A stretch of DNA of 64,000 nt from Rhodovulum strictum (GCF_009649175.1 NZ_WJPO01000004.1:103504-167503), one strand, 5' to 3'; counted from the stretch's first letter, positions 1 through 8,345 are shown. The notes: generated by a model from the sequence alone, not told the origin. Numbers and translations are program-made.

Positions 1-121
1 CATGGCCTTCGTGCTGCCGCAGGTGGCCTCGGTCGTGCTGATGCTGACCGGCGCGCGGGCGCAGGGGCTGCATGACCTGCTGCTGGGCACCGCCGCCATT
101 AACCGTCCTGCAAGGTTCTGA
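1..121 (+). CDS. C-terminal fragment, probable RDD-family membrane protein
   Basis: Only the last 39 or so codons are in the window, ending with TGA at 119-121. The readable tail has a hydrophobic stretch followed by a GLHDLLLGT motif, which resembles the end of RDD-domain membrane proteins (small proteins with three or so transmembrane helices and unknown transport or anchoring roles). An RDD gene next to the aminoacyltransferase gene is an arrangement I associate with Rhodobacterales, which supports the call. The start and most of the protein lie outside the window, so the family assignment is tentative. Confidence 0.5.
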   Translation, partial: MAFVLPQVASVVLMLTGARAQGLHDLLLGTAAINRPARF

Positions 122-132
122 GCCCGTTCCCC

Positions 133-161
133 TTGGCAGCGCGCGCAATCGGGTGTTAGCT
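133..161 (+). promoter_or_regulatory. candidate sigma-70 promoter for bpt
   Basis: TTGGCA (133-138), a 17-base spacer, then TTAGCT (156-161), 43 bases before the bpt start codon. Recognised by eye only; spacing is ideal but the -10 is imperfect. Confidence 0.35.
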
Positions 162-204
162 TTGTGACGAAACCACGTCATAAATCTGTCCAACCCCGAC
201 CTTC

Positions 205-1041
205 ATGCGCCACACCCTTCCGCTTGCGCCGCAATTCTATGTGACGGCTCCCCAGCCCTGCCCCTATCTGGCACGCCGGATGGAGCGCAAGCTGTTCACC
301 GCGCTTCAGGGCGACAGTGCCGAAACGCTGAACGACGCGCTGTCGAAACAGGGGTTCCGCCGGTCGCAGAACGTGCTGTACCGCCCGGCCTGTGCCGATT
401 GCTCGGCCTGCCTGTCGGCCCGCATCCGGGTTGCCGATTTCCAGCCCAATCGCAGCCAGCGCAAGGCGATGGCGCGCAATGCCGATCTTCGCCGCCAATC
501 CAGCGCGCCCTGGGCCACCGAGGAACAATACGCGCTGTTCCGCCGCTATCTCGACAGCCGGCATGCCAATGGCGGGATGGCCGACATGGACATCTTCGAA
601 TTCGCCGCGATGATCGAGGAAACGCCGATCCGCTCGCGCGTGGTGGAATACAGCACCGACCCCGCCCCCGGCGACCGGCGGCGCACGCTGATTGCCGTCA
701 GCCTGACCGATATCCTCGATGACGGGTTGTCGATGGTCTATTCCTTCTACGAACCCGACCGGGCGCGCAGTTCGCTGGGCTCCTACATCATCCTCGATCA
801 TATCGAGATCGCGCGCGAGGCGCGTCTGCCCTACGTCTATCTGGGCTATTGGGTGCCGGGCAGCCCCAAGATGGGCTACAAGTCGAATTTCGACGCGCTG
901 GAAATCTACAAGAACGGCCGTTGGCAGGATATCGGCGACCCGGATTCCCATAACGGCGAGACCCATCCGCTGTCGGTCGCGCCCATCGCCGAACAGGTCG
1001 CGCGCATCACCCTGCCCGACACCCAGCCGATCCGCGGCTGA
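205..1041 (+). CDS. bpt: aspartate/glutamate leucyltransferase (Bpt, N-end rule)
   Basis: The 278-residue protein transfers leucine from Leu-tRNA to N-terminal Asp or Glu of proteins, making them N-degrons for ClpS/ClpAP. It has the arginyltransferase-family N-domain (about residues 15-85) with Cys19 in a PCPYL motif and a Cys63-x2-Cys66-x2-Cys69 cluster, followed by the GNAT-like C-domain (about 100-240) with the [15 protein letters not shown] signature. Length matches bacterial Bpt rather than the longer eukaryotic ATE1. The ATG at 205 is the first in-frame start and gives the usual N-terminus. It converges with lipA, 21 bases away. Confidence 0.93.
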   Translation: MRHTLPLAPQFYVTAPQPCPYLARRMERKLFTALQGDSAETLNDALSKQGFRRSQNVLYRPACADCSACLSARIRVADFQPNRSQRKAMARNADLRRQSSAPWATEEQYALFRRYLDSRHANGGMADMDIFEFAAMIEETPIRSRVVEYSTDPAPGDRRRTLIAVSLTDILDDGLSMVYSFYEPDRARSSLGSYIILDHIEIAREARLPYVYLGYWVPGSPKMGYKSNFDALEIYKNGRWQDIGDPDSHNGETHPLSVAPIAEQVARITLPDTQPIRG

Positions 1042-1062
1042 GCCCAGGGCGCCCGCGTCCGG

Positions 1063-2034
1063 TCAGGATACGGGGTCGGGCCGGGGCGACTGCACCTTGT
1101 CCCGCGCGGCCCGAAGCCGGGCAAAATCCTCGCCCGCATGGTGGCTCGAGCGCGTCAGCGGGCTGGCCGAGACCATCAGGAACCCCTTGCCATAGGCCGC
1201 CCTCTCATACGCGGCGAATTCCTCGGGCGTCACGAAGCGATCGACGGCGTGATGCTTCGGGGTCGGCTGAAGATACTGCCCGATGGTCAGGAAATCGACA
1301 TCGGCCGCGCGCAGGTCGTCCATCACCTGAAGCACCGCCTGCCGCGTCTCGCCCAAGCCGACCATGATGCCCGACTTGGTGAACATCGCGGGGTCGATCT
1401 CCTTGGCCCGTTGCAGCAGGCGCAGCGAATGGAAATAGCGCGCGCCGGGCCGCACCTCGGGGTAAAGGCCCGGCACGGTTTCCAGATTGTGGTTGAACAC
1501 GTCCGGCTTCGCCGCGATCACCGTCTCCAGTGCCGTGCCCGGGCATTTCAGGAAATCGGGCACCAGCACCTCGATCGTGGTGTCGGGGGCGCGGTGGCGG
1601 GTGGCGCGGATCGTTCGGGCGAAATGTTCGGCCCCGCCATCGTCCAGATCGTCGCGGTCGACCGAGGTGATGACCACATGCTTCAGCCCCAGCCGCGCCA
1701 CCGCCTGGGCCACCCGTCCGGGCTCGAACGGGTCAAGCGGCTGGGGCTTGCCGGTCGCGACATTGCAGAAGGTGCAGCCGCGGGTGCAGATCTCGCCCAT
1801 GATCATCATCGTGGCGTGGCCCTGCGACCAGCATTCGCCCACATTCGGACAGCCCGCCTCCTCGCAGACCGTGGCAAGCCCGTGTTCGCGGATGATCCTG
1901 TGGGTGTCCTGATAGCCCTGCCCGCCGGGCGCGCGCACGCGGATCCATGCGGGTTTCTTCGGCTGGGCGGTGTCGGGGCGGTTGACCTTTTCGGGGTGAC
2001 GCTCGCCGGGATTCCTGAGGTCGCGCTGGCGCAT
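1063..2034 (-). CDS. lipA: lipoyl synthase LipA
   Basis: Radical-SAM enzyme that inserts two sulfurs into octanoyl groups on E2 subunits and GcvH, completing lipoate biosynthesis in the cytoplasm. The 323-residue product shows both expected clusters: the auxiliary 4Fe-4S ligands Cys57, Cys62 and Cys68 ([12 protein letters not shown]) and the radical-SAM motif Cys83-x3-Cys87-x2-Cys90 (CTRGCTFC). The C-terminal RSSHHAG motif supplies the serine that ligates the auxiliary cluster. Length is typical. Convergent with bpt; the octanoyltransferase lipB is not in the window. Confidence 0.96.
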   Translation of the reverse strand: MRQRDLRNPGERHPEKVNRPDTAQPKKPAWIRVRAPGGQGYQDTHRIIREHGLATVCEEAGCPNVGECWSQGHATMMIMGEICTRGCTFCNVATGKPQPLDPFEPGRVAQAVARLGLKHVVITSVDRDDLDDGGAEHFARTIRATRHRAPDTTIEVLVPDFLKCPGTALETVIAAKPDVFNHNLETVPGLYPEVRPGARYFHSLRLLQRAKEIDPAMFTKSGIMVGLGETRQAVLQVMDDLRAADVDFLTIGQYLQPTPKHHAVDRFVTPEEFAAYERAAYGKGFLMVSASPLTRSSHHAGEDFARLRAARDKVQSPRPDPVS

Positions 2035-2111
2035 GGGGTCTCCTGTAGCAGACGCCCATATTAGGCTGTTCCGGCAGGATTTCCAATGCCGTCCGCAGCC
2101 GCGCGCGTAAC

Positions 2112-2133
2112 GGCACCCGGTTACCCGGATGCC
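2112..2133. terminator. hairpin between lipA and the chemoreceptor remnant
   Basis: GGCA-C-CCGG (2112-2120), loop TTAC, CCGG-A-TGCC (2125-2133): a nine-position stem with one C/A mismatch. It lies just past the 3' end of the minus-strand chemoreceptor remnant. There is no T-tract, so a classical intrinsic terminator is not proven. Confidence 0.3.
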
Positions 2134-2160
2134 GTGCCGGTTCCGCGCCCGGGGGCGGGC

Positions 2161-2762
2161 TCAGAACTCAAGCCAATCCTCGGCACCGGCGGCACGCTTG
2201 AGGCGGCCGGACCGGATCGGATCCGCGGCGGCTTTCGGTTGGCTGGGCGGCGCGGGGCGGGTGGGGGTGGCCAGGCTACGCTCAACCGCCGCGGAATCCG
2301 AACTGTCGAACGCGGCGATCCCGGCTTTCGGGACCACACGGAACTCGATCTGGACACCGCTTTCAGCGACCAGCGCATTCGGGAACTCGTCATCAAGGCT
2401 CAGCCCGAACTCGACGGTGCCGACATGCGCGCCGTCATGGGCAATCGGGGCGATCACGCGCACCGTCGCCCGCGTCGCGTTGGCCCGAACCACCGTCTCA
2501 CGAAAGCCCGACAGATCGTCGCCAAAGGTATCGGGCTGGTTCACCCGAAAGAACGATACCGAGCCGGGCGTATGGAAATGGAACTGGCGCACGCCCTGTT
2601 GATCGCGCAATTCGGCAAAGCCGGGCACGAACAACGCATCCAGCGACGCACGATCCCCGCTGGCCACGGCCGCCTGAACCTGCGGCATGCGCGCCACCAG
2701 CGTCGCCATCGACAGCGCATTGTGGCAGTGATCGACAGGATGAGCCTGGCACGGAGGGACAT
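2161..2762 (-). pseudogene. decayed methyl-accepting chemotaxis protein (dCache type)
   Basis: Read on the minus strand, an ATG at 2762 behind an AAGGG box starts MSLRARLILSI, a typical chemoreceptor N-terminus. The frame is then lost within about 15 codons. The next frame continues with a dCache-like sensor (ALSMATLVARM, VRQFHFHTPGS, FRVNQPDTFGDDLSGFR, HVGTVEFGLSLDDEF) and ends at TGA 2161 with AEDWLEF, which resembles the CheR-tethering tail of chemoreceptors. Missing are most of TM1, a short block after ATRATVR where relatives have a GLE-x-G-x-AG-x-GIRG stretch, TM2, HAMP and the whole signalling hairpin. Several deletions plus a frameshift fit a remnant best. The family call rests on memory of related sequences. 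Confidence 0.65.
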
Positions 2763-3203
2763 GAAACTCGCCCTTGAGTTGTAAAAAATTGAATTTTCTT
2801 GAATTTTCAGGCGTGGCTTCTGCGCCGGGAAACTGGCCAAAATGCGTGAAGATGGCCCCAAGAAACGCACGAATTCTGGGCAAGATCGGGCAAAGGCTTA
2901 TCGCACGCCGACAATCAACGCGATGACGGGGGAATAGCCGTCCGTCTGGAAACATGTCCGGGTCAATGGAATGGGAAGGGATGGATGCTTGTCCGCTGGT
3001 GCCGACGCTCTATTTCCATGCCGGTCGAAAAGGCCCACTCATCCTGCCCGCTCCGCCCCGTCCGGCAATGCCGGACCCGGGGAGTCCTCTGGCAGATCGT
3101 CTTCGAAGGGCAAGGTGGGCGCGTCACCACCGTCGCCTTGGCGGTCTTGCTGGCGCCCGCAAGGGGCAGTCTATGTCATGGGATTGGCAGAAGGGGCCAG
3201 CAC
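2763..3203. other. 441-bp gap without a convincing gene
   Basis: Between the chemoreceptor remnant and the DUF6456 gene. It holds the tandem repeat at 2789-2808 and a perfect 6-bp hairpin at 3061-3075 (TCCGGC, loop AAT, GCCGGA). Minus-strand 3039-3170 is open for 44 codons with an acidic Pro-rich reading (LPFEDDLPED) but has no ATG or GTG start behind a ribosome site. It could be the tail of a lost gene. Nothing else is supportable. Confidence 0.5.
2789..2808. repeat. tandem 10-bp direct repeat
   Basis: TTGAATTTTC occurs twice back to back in an AT-rich patch just upstream (on the minus strand) of the chemoreceptor remnant. It may have been part of that gene's promoter region. No function is shown. 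Confidence 0.6.
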
Positions 3204-4298
3204 CTAGCCGATCAGACCGGCACGTTCGCCCAGTTGTTCATAATGCCGCTTGAGTCGTTGCAGCGCGATCCTGAGCACGATCTTGCCCGAGCGCGCCGAC
3301 CAGCCCAGATGTTGTTCGACCTGCTCCATGCCTTCGAGAAAGCAGCAGCAGCGCAGCACCACATCGCCCAGCCCCGGCCCCAGATCACGCAGCGCCGAGG
3401 CCACACGCTCACGCGCGCCCATCGGCCCGTCACAGGGACCGGCGCCGGGCTGGAATCCGCCCCGCTCGCCGCCGGTCAGGAACCGGTCCCAGTTCTGCGC
3501 GACCCGCGGTCCCATCTGGGCCACCTCGAAATCCTCGCGCAGCCGTTCGCCCGCGGCGACCAGATCGGGGGGCAGGAACGGCTTGCCATCCTTGTCGCGC
3601 CGCCGGCCAAGGATCGACAGCGGCGACTCGGCGCGGTTGTAGCGGATGCGCTCGGCCCTCTCGTCGCTTACCGTTTCCCAGTCGCGATGCTGGGCGGCAA
3701 AGGGCGCCGCGGCCTCGGCAAAGCCCGGCTGGCGCGGCTCGTCATCGGCAAGAATCCGCTTAAGTGCGGCCCGCCCTGCCTGCGTGATCTCGTATATCGT
3801 GACGCGGCCCCGGCTGCGGCAACCGATCCAGTCCTTCAGCGCAAAGATCTCGGCCACGGAACGGTCCACCACCGCGACTCGGCTGGTCTGCCCGTCCGGT
3901 CCCTCGCGCAGCACCGCCGCCTTTTCCATGTCGTTTGCAACGGCAAGAAAGGCACCGGGTTCGTTCATGCGGCGCAGGATGCGGCGTGCCTCGCGCTGGA
4001 GGGCGGGATCCTCCGCCGCGGGCTTTTCCAGGCGCATCGTCGCTGTCATCGGGGGGGTCTCCTTTCGCGGAAGGGAAGTCCGGGAATGCGCGCCAAGCCG
4101 GGCAAGCGCTTCATCGACAAGGGGATCGTCACGCCGCGTCTCGACCCGCCGCACCTGACGCAGTACGGTCGAGGGATGGCAGCCTTCACTGCGCGCAAGT
4201 TCACGCAACGAACAGCCGCCCTCGGTATGGGCGAGATACCATCGCGCCGCCTGTGGCAGCCAGGCGGGAGAGGTTTCCGACGGTTTGACGCAATCCAT
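3204..4298 (-). CDS. HTH regulator with DUF6456 domain
   Basis: A 364-residue protein starting at ATG 4298 (AGAGGGAAG ribosome site); an upstream in-frame ATG at 4466 would add 56 untypical residues. Residues about 28-52 (SLRELARSEGCHPSTVLRQV) read as a helix-turn-helix, and about 205-345 match the DUF6456 domain of Rhodobacterales proteins. A winged-helix-like stretch (RGRVTIYEITQAGRAALKRI) sits between them. Probably a DNA-binding regulator; its targets are unknown. It is divergent from the DUF6477 gene, with a DnaA box and a CtrA-like site in the shared spacer. Confidence 0.75.
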   Translation of the reverse strand: MDCVKPSETSPAWLPQAARWYLAHTEGGCSLRELARSEGCHPSTVLRQVRRVETRRDDPLVDEALARLGAHSRTSLPRKETPPMTATMRLEKPAAEDPALQREARRILRRMNEPGAFLAVANDMEKAAVLREGPDGQTSRVAVVDRSVAEIFALKDWIGCRSRGRVTIYEITQAGRAALKRILADDEPRQPGFAEAAAPFAAQHRDWETVSDERAERIRYNRAESPLSILGRRRDKDGKPFLPPDLVAAGERLREDFEVAQMGPRVAQNWDRFLTGGERGGFQPGAGPCDGPMGARERVASALRDLGPGLGDVVLRCCCFLEGMEQVEQHLGWSARSGKIVLRIALQRLKRHYEQLGERAGLIG

Positions 4299-4378
4299 GT
4301 CTAGACTTCCCTCTGGTCCTGATGTACCCGGGTGGATCTTTTGCCCCCAAAGTCGGATACAATCCAAGGTTGAATTGG

Positions 4379-4393
4379 TTACCGTCCGGTTAA
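4379..4393. promoter_or_regulatory. CtrA-like site TTAC-N7-TTAA
   Basis: Half-sites TTAC (4379-4382) and TTAA (4390-4393) separated by seven bases, one mismatch from the alphaproteobacterial CtrA consensus TTAA-N7-TTAA. It lies 81 bases upstream of the DUF6456 start codon. A pattern match only. Confidence 0.35.
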
Positions 4394-4456
4394 CAACAAT
4401 CGCGATGCTGAGTATTGTTTCTAAACGGTAAAGATTTCTGACCCCTCCGTACGCAG

Positions 4457-4465
4457 TTATCCACA
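4457..4465 (+). promoter_or_regulatory. perfect DnaA box
   Basis: TTATCCACA at 4457-4465 is identical to the strong DnaA-binding box. It is isolated, in the divergent spacer between the DUF6456 and DUF6477 genes, 64 bases before the latter's start. A single box argues for a regulatory site or chance rather than an origin. Confidence 0.4.
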
Positions 4466-4528
4466 ATCGCGCAACACCCGTCAGGGTTGTGCGATGTTGC
4501 CTGCGATCGACATATCGGAGGTTCTGCC

Positions 4529-4831
4529 ATGACCCGTCTTCCCGCCCAGCTCGCCCGGCTCCGTCGCCCCCGCCTGATGATTCAGGCCGCGCGCTTCGGA
4601 CTTGCGGACTATCGCCGCGACCGAGACCTTGCCCGGCTGCTGCAAGGCCAGCGCCACGGCAGCCCGGCAGCGGTGATCGACCGGCTGATCGAGATCGAGG
4701 CCGGCATGGACGAACGGCGCCGCAGCGGCGACGCCGGGTATTCCTATCCCCGCCATGTCGAGGCCCTGATCGCGCTCATGGCCGAAGCGCGCGCCCTTGC
4801 CACCCCCCAACCGTTCAGCGAGGCGGCCTGA
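4529..4831 (+). CDS. DUF6477 family protein
   Basis: A 100-residue protein opening MTRLPAQLARLRRPRLMIQAARFGL, characteristic of DUF6477, a small basic family in Rhodobacterales with no known function. The ATG at 4529 follows a clear CGGAGG ribosome site (4516-4521), which decides it over an upstream start at 4487. There is no signal peptide or membrane helix; the sequence is helical and Arg/Leu-rich. It is divergent from the DUF6456 regulator, and that pairing suggests a shared pathway or co-regulation. Confidence 0.8.
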   Translation: MTRLPAQLARLRRPRLMIQAARFGLADYRRDRDLARLLQGQRHGSPAAVIDRLIEIEAGMDERRRSGDAGYSYPRHVEALIALMAEARALATPQPFSEAA

Positions 4832-4837
4832 GCAGGA

Positions 4838-6400
4838 TCACACGAAGGCGTCGGGCATCTCGGTCTTGCGCCGCGCGATATAGTCCTCCAGACCCTCGCG
4901 TATCCCCTCGTCCAGCGAAGGCGGCTCGTACTGCGCCAGCAGCACCCGGGCGCGCTCGGCGGCAAGGGACGCGGTGTCGCGCGCGCCTTCCTCTTCCCAG
5001 GTCTCGTAAGGCTTGTAGTCAAGGACATCCGAGCGCCAGAACGCCTCCCGGAAATGGGCCTGTGTATGCGCGCAGCCCAGGAAATGGCCGCCGGGTCCGA
5101 CCTCGCGCAGCGCCTCCATCGCCTGCGCCTGTGGATCCATCGCCACGCCCTGCGCCATGCGGTGCAGCGCGCCCAGCTGATCGGCATCCATCACGAATTT
5201 CTCGACGCTGGCGACCAGCCCGCCCTCCAGCCAGCCGCAGGCATGCAGCATGAAGTTGACGCCCGCCAGCAGCGCGGTGTTCAGCGTGTTCGCGCTTTCA
5301 TAGGCGGCCTGGGCATCGGGCAGCTTCGAGCCGCACAGCCCCCCGCCCGACCGGAACGGCAGCCCCAGCCGCCGGGCCAGCTGGCCCGCCCCGAACAGGA
5401 TCTGGCTGGCCTCGGGCGTGCCGAAGGTGGGCGCCCCCGAATTCATGTCGATCGAGGTGACGAACGCCCCGAAGATCACCGGCGCGCCCGGCCGCACAAG
5501 CTGGGAATAGGCCACGCCCGCCAGCACCTCGGCCAGAACCTGGGTCAACGTGCCCGCCACCGTCACCGGCGCCATCGCACCGCCGACGATGAAGGGCGAC
5601 ACGATGCATGCCTGGTTCGCCGCCGCATAGACCTCGAGCGCCCCCATCATCGTCGCGTCGAAGGTCAGCGGCGAGTTGATGTTGATGAGCGAGGTCATCA
5701 CCGCGTTCGATGCAACGAAGTCCCGGCCGAACAGGATCTCGCACATCTCGACGGAATCCCGCGCACGCGACGGTTCGGTGACCGAACCCATGAACGGCTT
5801 GTCGCTCAGGGTCATGTGCGCCAGCAGCATGTCCAGATGGCGCTTGTTCACGGCCACGTCGGTCGGCTCGCAAACCGTGCCGCCGGAATGATGCAGCCAT
5901 TTCGACATCTGGCCCAGCCGCACGAAGCGGCGGAAATCCTCGATCGTGGCATAGCGCCGCCCGCCCTCCAGATCGCGCACGAAGGGCGGCCCGTAGACCG
6001 GTGCCAGCACCAGGCTGCGCCCGCCGATCTCGACGTTGCGCGCCGGGTTGCGGGCATGCTGGGTGAAGCGCGCGGGCGCGGTGGCGCAAAGCTTGCGGGC
6101 CAGACCGCGCGGGATGCGCACCCGCTCGCCCTGCACATCGGCACCGGCCTCGCGCCAGCGCGCCAGCGCGGCCGGGTTCTCGACGAAACTGACGCCGATC
6201 TCCTCCAGAACGCGCTCGGCATTCTCCTCGATGATCTCCAGCGCCTCGGCATTCAGAAGCTCGAAATCGGGAATGTTGCGTTCGATGAAGCGCGCCGTCT
6301 CGATGGCGATGCCCGAGCGCGCCGCCCGCCGTGCCGCGCCGCCGCCGCCACGGCCCCGCCCGGTGGCCCCCGCCCCCTGCCGCGCATCCACGTCGCCCAT
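4838..6400 (-). CDS. MttB-family (trimethylamine/betaine-type) methyltransferase
   Basis: A 520-residue member of the MttB superfamily, whose enzymes move a methyl group from a quaternary or tertiary amine to a corrinoid protein. The start at 6400 (MGDVDARQ) has a GGGAGAGG ribosome site and gives the normal family length; longer open frame upstream is spacer. Family stretches include LLNAEALEIIEENAERVLEEIG near the N-terminus, SGGTVCEPTDVAVNK and INSPLTFD. There is no in-frame UAG, so this is a non-pyrrolysine form, of which one clade demethylates glycine betaine. No corrinoid protein, reactivase or MtgA-like partner is nearby, so the substrate and acceptor are unknown. Confidence 0.85.
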   Translation of the reverse strand: MGDVDARQGAGATGRGRGGGGAARRAARSGIAIETARFIERNIPDFELLNAEALEIIEENAERVLEEIGVSFVENPAALARWREAGADVQGERVRIPRGLARKLCATAPARFTQHARNPARNVEIGGRSLVLAPVYGPPFVRDLEGGRRYATIEDFRRFVRLGQMSKWLHHSGGTVCEPTDVAVNKRHLDMLLAHMTLSDKPFMGSVTEPSRARDSVEMCEILFGRDFVASNAVMTSLININSPLTFDATMMGALEVYAAANQACIVSPFIVGGAMAPVTVAGTLTQVLAEVLAGVAYSQLVRPGAPVIFGAFVTSIDMNSGAPTFGTPEASQILFGAGQLARRLGLPFRSGGGLCGSKLPDAQAAYESANTLNTALLAGVNFMLHACGWLEGGLVASVEKFVMDADQLGALHRMAQGVAMDPQAQAMEALREVGPGGHFLGCAHTQAHFREAFWRSDVLDYKPYETWEEEGARDTASLAAERARVLLAQYEPPSLDEGIREGLEDYIARRKTEMPDAFV

Positions 6401-6548
6401 GCCCCTCTCCCGTCGCCAGCCCATAGTGTCCGCGCGCGGTTTACGCCAGTTTCCCATGCGGTTGCGTGCGGTTTCCGCCGCTTCCGCCGCCATGTGCGAC
6501 ATCGCGGCATGACACCGCCGTTTTGCCCGATCCTGATCGCGCGCCAAC

Positions 6549-6639
6549 GGGTATTTTTTCCAGGAAGAAGATGCAGACGCCGCCCCGTCTTCTTCTGGCC
6601 TCAAATATCCCCGCCGGAGGCAGCCCGCGAACGCGGGCT
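6549..6639. repeat. intergenic repeat, inverted pair with hairpin
   Basis: Between mttB and the MFS gene. Positions 6549-6571 (GGGTATTT ... GGAAGAAGA) and 6589-6621 (TCTTCTTCTGG ... GCCGGAGGC) are imperfect inverted copies able to fold on each other. The second copy is followed at 6622-6639 by a perfect 8-bp hairpin (AGCCCGCG, loop AA, CGCGGGCT). The same hairpin-plus-33-mer arrangement recurs at 25015-25066, so this is a dispersed REP-like element. Confidence 0.7.
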
Positions 6640-6680
6640 CCCTCTTTCCTGACCGCCTGCGCCGCGCTAGGGGAAAGGAC

Positions 6681-7907
6681 ATGACCGATACGCCCATGTC
6701 CCCGCCATCCTCCCGGACCCGCGCCCGGCGCAATGTTGCCGTGCTGGTCGCGGCGCAGGCGCTGATCGGCGCGCAGATGCCGATGATCTTCACCATCGGC
6801 GGGCTTGCCGGGCAGACACTGGCGCCCAATCCCTGCTGGGCCACCTTGCCGATCTCGCTGATCGTGCTCGGCTCGATGCTCAGCGCGGCGCCGCTGTCGA
6901 GCCTGATGCAGCGCTACGGGCGGCGCGCGGGGTTCCTGGTGGGCACGCTGGGCGGCGCGGCGGGCGGTGCCGTTGGCGCGGCGGGGCTGGTCGAGGGGTC
7001 GTTCGCGCTGTTCCTCGCAGGCTCGTTCCTGACCGGCATCTACCTGTCGGCCCAGGGTTTCTACCGCTTTGCCGCCGCCGATACCGCCGTGGGCGATTTC
7101 CAGCCCAAGGCGATCTCCTATGTGCTGGCGGGCGGGCTGGTCGCGGCGATCCTCGGCCCGCAACTGGTCAAGGTCACCGCCGAGGCGATGGTCGTGCCCT
7201 TTCTCGGCAGCTATCTGGCGGTGATCGCGATCAACCTTGCCGGGCCGGTTCTGTTCGCCTTCCTCGACATTCCCGCGCCGCCCCGGCGCGTGCCCGGCCA
7301 GCCGGGCGGGCGCGGCCGGGCCGAGCTGTTGCGTGACCCGGTCATCGCCGTTGCGATCATCTGCGCGATGGTGTCCTATGCGCTGATGAACCTGGTGATG
7401 ACCTCGGCGCCTCTGGCTGTGGTGGGCTGCGGCTTCGATACCGGGATCGCGGCGGATATCGTCACCGCGCATGTGCTGGCGATGTATGTCCCGAGCTTCT
7501 TCACCGGCCATCTGATCGCGCGGTTCGGCGCCCGCCCCGTCGTGGCGGCGGGTCTGGCGATCCTGGCTCTGGCGGGCGGGGTGGCGCTGACCGGTGTCGA
7601 GCTGGAGCAGTTCTTTGCCGCGATGGTCCTTCTGGGCATCGGCTGGAATTTCGGCTTCATCGGGGCGACCGCCATGCTGGCGCGCGCCCATGGCCCCGAG
7701 GAGCGGGGCGCGGTTCAGGGGTTGAACGACATGCTGGTGTTCGGCGGGGTGACGGTGGCCTCGCTGGGCTCTGGCGGGCTAATGAACTGCGCGGGCGGCT
7801 CGGCGGCCGAGGGCTGGGCGGCGGTCAACCTGCTGATGGTGCCCTTCCTCGCGCTGGCGGGCGCGGCCCTGATCTGGCTGGCGCTGCGGCCCGCGGCGGA
7901 GCGCTGA
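6681..7907 (+). CDS. MFS transporter
   Basis: A 408-residue integral membrane protein with about twelve hydrophobic helices and a charged loop (PAPPRRVPGQPGGRGRAELL, about residues 200-220) splitting it into two halves, as in the major facilitator superfamily. The QRYGRRAGFLVG motif near residue 75 fits the loop 2-3 signature, and ARFGARPVVAAG echoes it in the second half. Substrate is unknown. It is divergent from the MttB methyltransferase, so uptake or export of a methylated amine is possible but not shown. Confidence 0.8.
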   Translation: MTDTPMSPPSSRTRARRNVAVLVAAQALIGAQMPMIFTIGGLAGQTLAPNPCWATLPISLIVLGSMLSAAPLSSLMQRYGRRAGFLVGTLGGAAGGAVGAAGLVEGSFALFLAGSFLTGIYLSAQGFYRFAAADTAVGDFQPKAISYVLAGGLVAAILGPQLVKVTAEAMVVPFLGSYLAVIAINLAGPVLFAFLDIPAPPRRVPGQPGGRGRAELLRDPVIAVAIICAMVSYALMNLVMTSAPLAVVGCGFDTGIAADIVTAHVLAMYVPSFFTGHLIARFGARPVVAAGLAILALAGGVALTGVELEQFFAAMVLLGIGWNFGFIGATAMLARAHGPEERGAVQGLNDMLVFGGVTVASLGSGGLMNCAGGSAAEGWAAVNLLMVPFLALAGAALIWLALRPAAER

Positions 7908-7969
7908 GCCCGGCCGCGCACGCGCCTTCCCCCACGTCAGGGGCTGCCGGGGCGGCGCCAGAAAAAGAC

Positions 7970-7997
7970 TTGCGCCCGGTCAGAATCGCAGTATGTT
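7970..7997 (+). promoter_or_regulatory. candidate promoter of rpmF-plsX-fabH
   Basis: TTGCGC (7970-7975), 16-base spacer, TATGTT (7992-7997), about 107 bases upstream of rpmF in an otherwise empty 197-base spacer. The -35 hexamer differs from TTGACA at two positions. Confidence 0.35.
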
Positions 7998-8104
7998 CCC
8001 GGCCTCGCTGACACGATGGGTTACGCCGCGCGGCCACGCGCCAAAAGACGCGCTTTCCCAGGAAAGAACACCGGGCGCAGGCCCAGAAGGATCGAGGTTG
8101 AGAC

Positions 8105-8314
8105 ATGGCTGTCCCTCAGAATAAAGTCACGCGGTCGCGTCGCAACATGCGCCGGTCCCACGATGCGCTGGTGCCGGGCAACCCGGCCGAATGCTCGAAT
8201 TGCGGCGAGCTGAAGCGCCCGCATCACGTCTGCTCGGCCTGTGGCCATTACGACGACCGCGAAGTGGTTGCGCAGGCCCAGGAATTCGACCTGGACGAAG
8301 ACGACGCGGCCTAA
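8105..8314 (+). CDS. rpmF: 50S ribosomal protein L32
   Basis: The 69-residue product begins [20 protein letters not shown], the invariant L32 N-terminus, and has the zinc-ribbon motif [18 protein letters not shown] in the middle. The acidic tail (DLDEDDAA) is usual in Rhodobacterales. It is the first gene of the conserved rpmF-plsX-fabH cluster that couples ribosome and phospholipid synthesis genes. Confidence 0.97.
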   Translation: MAVPQNKVTRSRRNMRRSHDALVPGNPAECSNCGELKRPHHVCSACGHYDDREVVAQAQEFDLDEDDAA

Positions 8315-8345
8315 GGCCCCCGGCCGCACGTCCGCCGCGTCGCAC

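Noticed and set aside
3039..3170. Minus-strand open stretch of 44 codons with an acidic Pro-rich reading
   Set aside because: It reads like a protein tail but has no acceptable start and no recognisable family. Could be a lost gene end; not strong enough to annotate as a gene.
4457..4465. Chromosome origin at the DnaA box
   Set aside because: Only one box, no AT-rich unwinding region of note and none of the usual origin neighbours. Kept only as a single regulatory-type site.
4838..6400. Pyrrolysine-containing MttB
   Set aside because: The reading frame has no internal UAG, so it is a non-pyrrolysine homologue.
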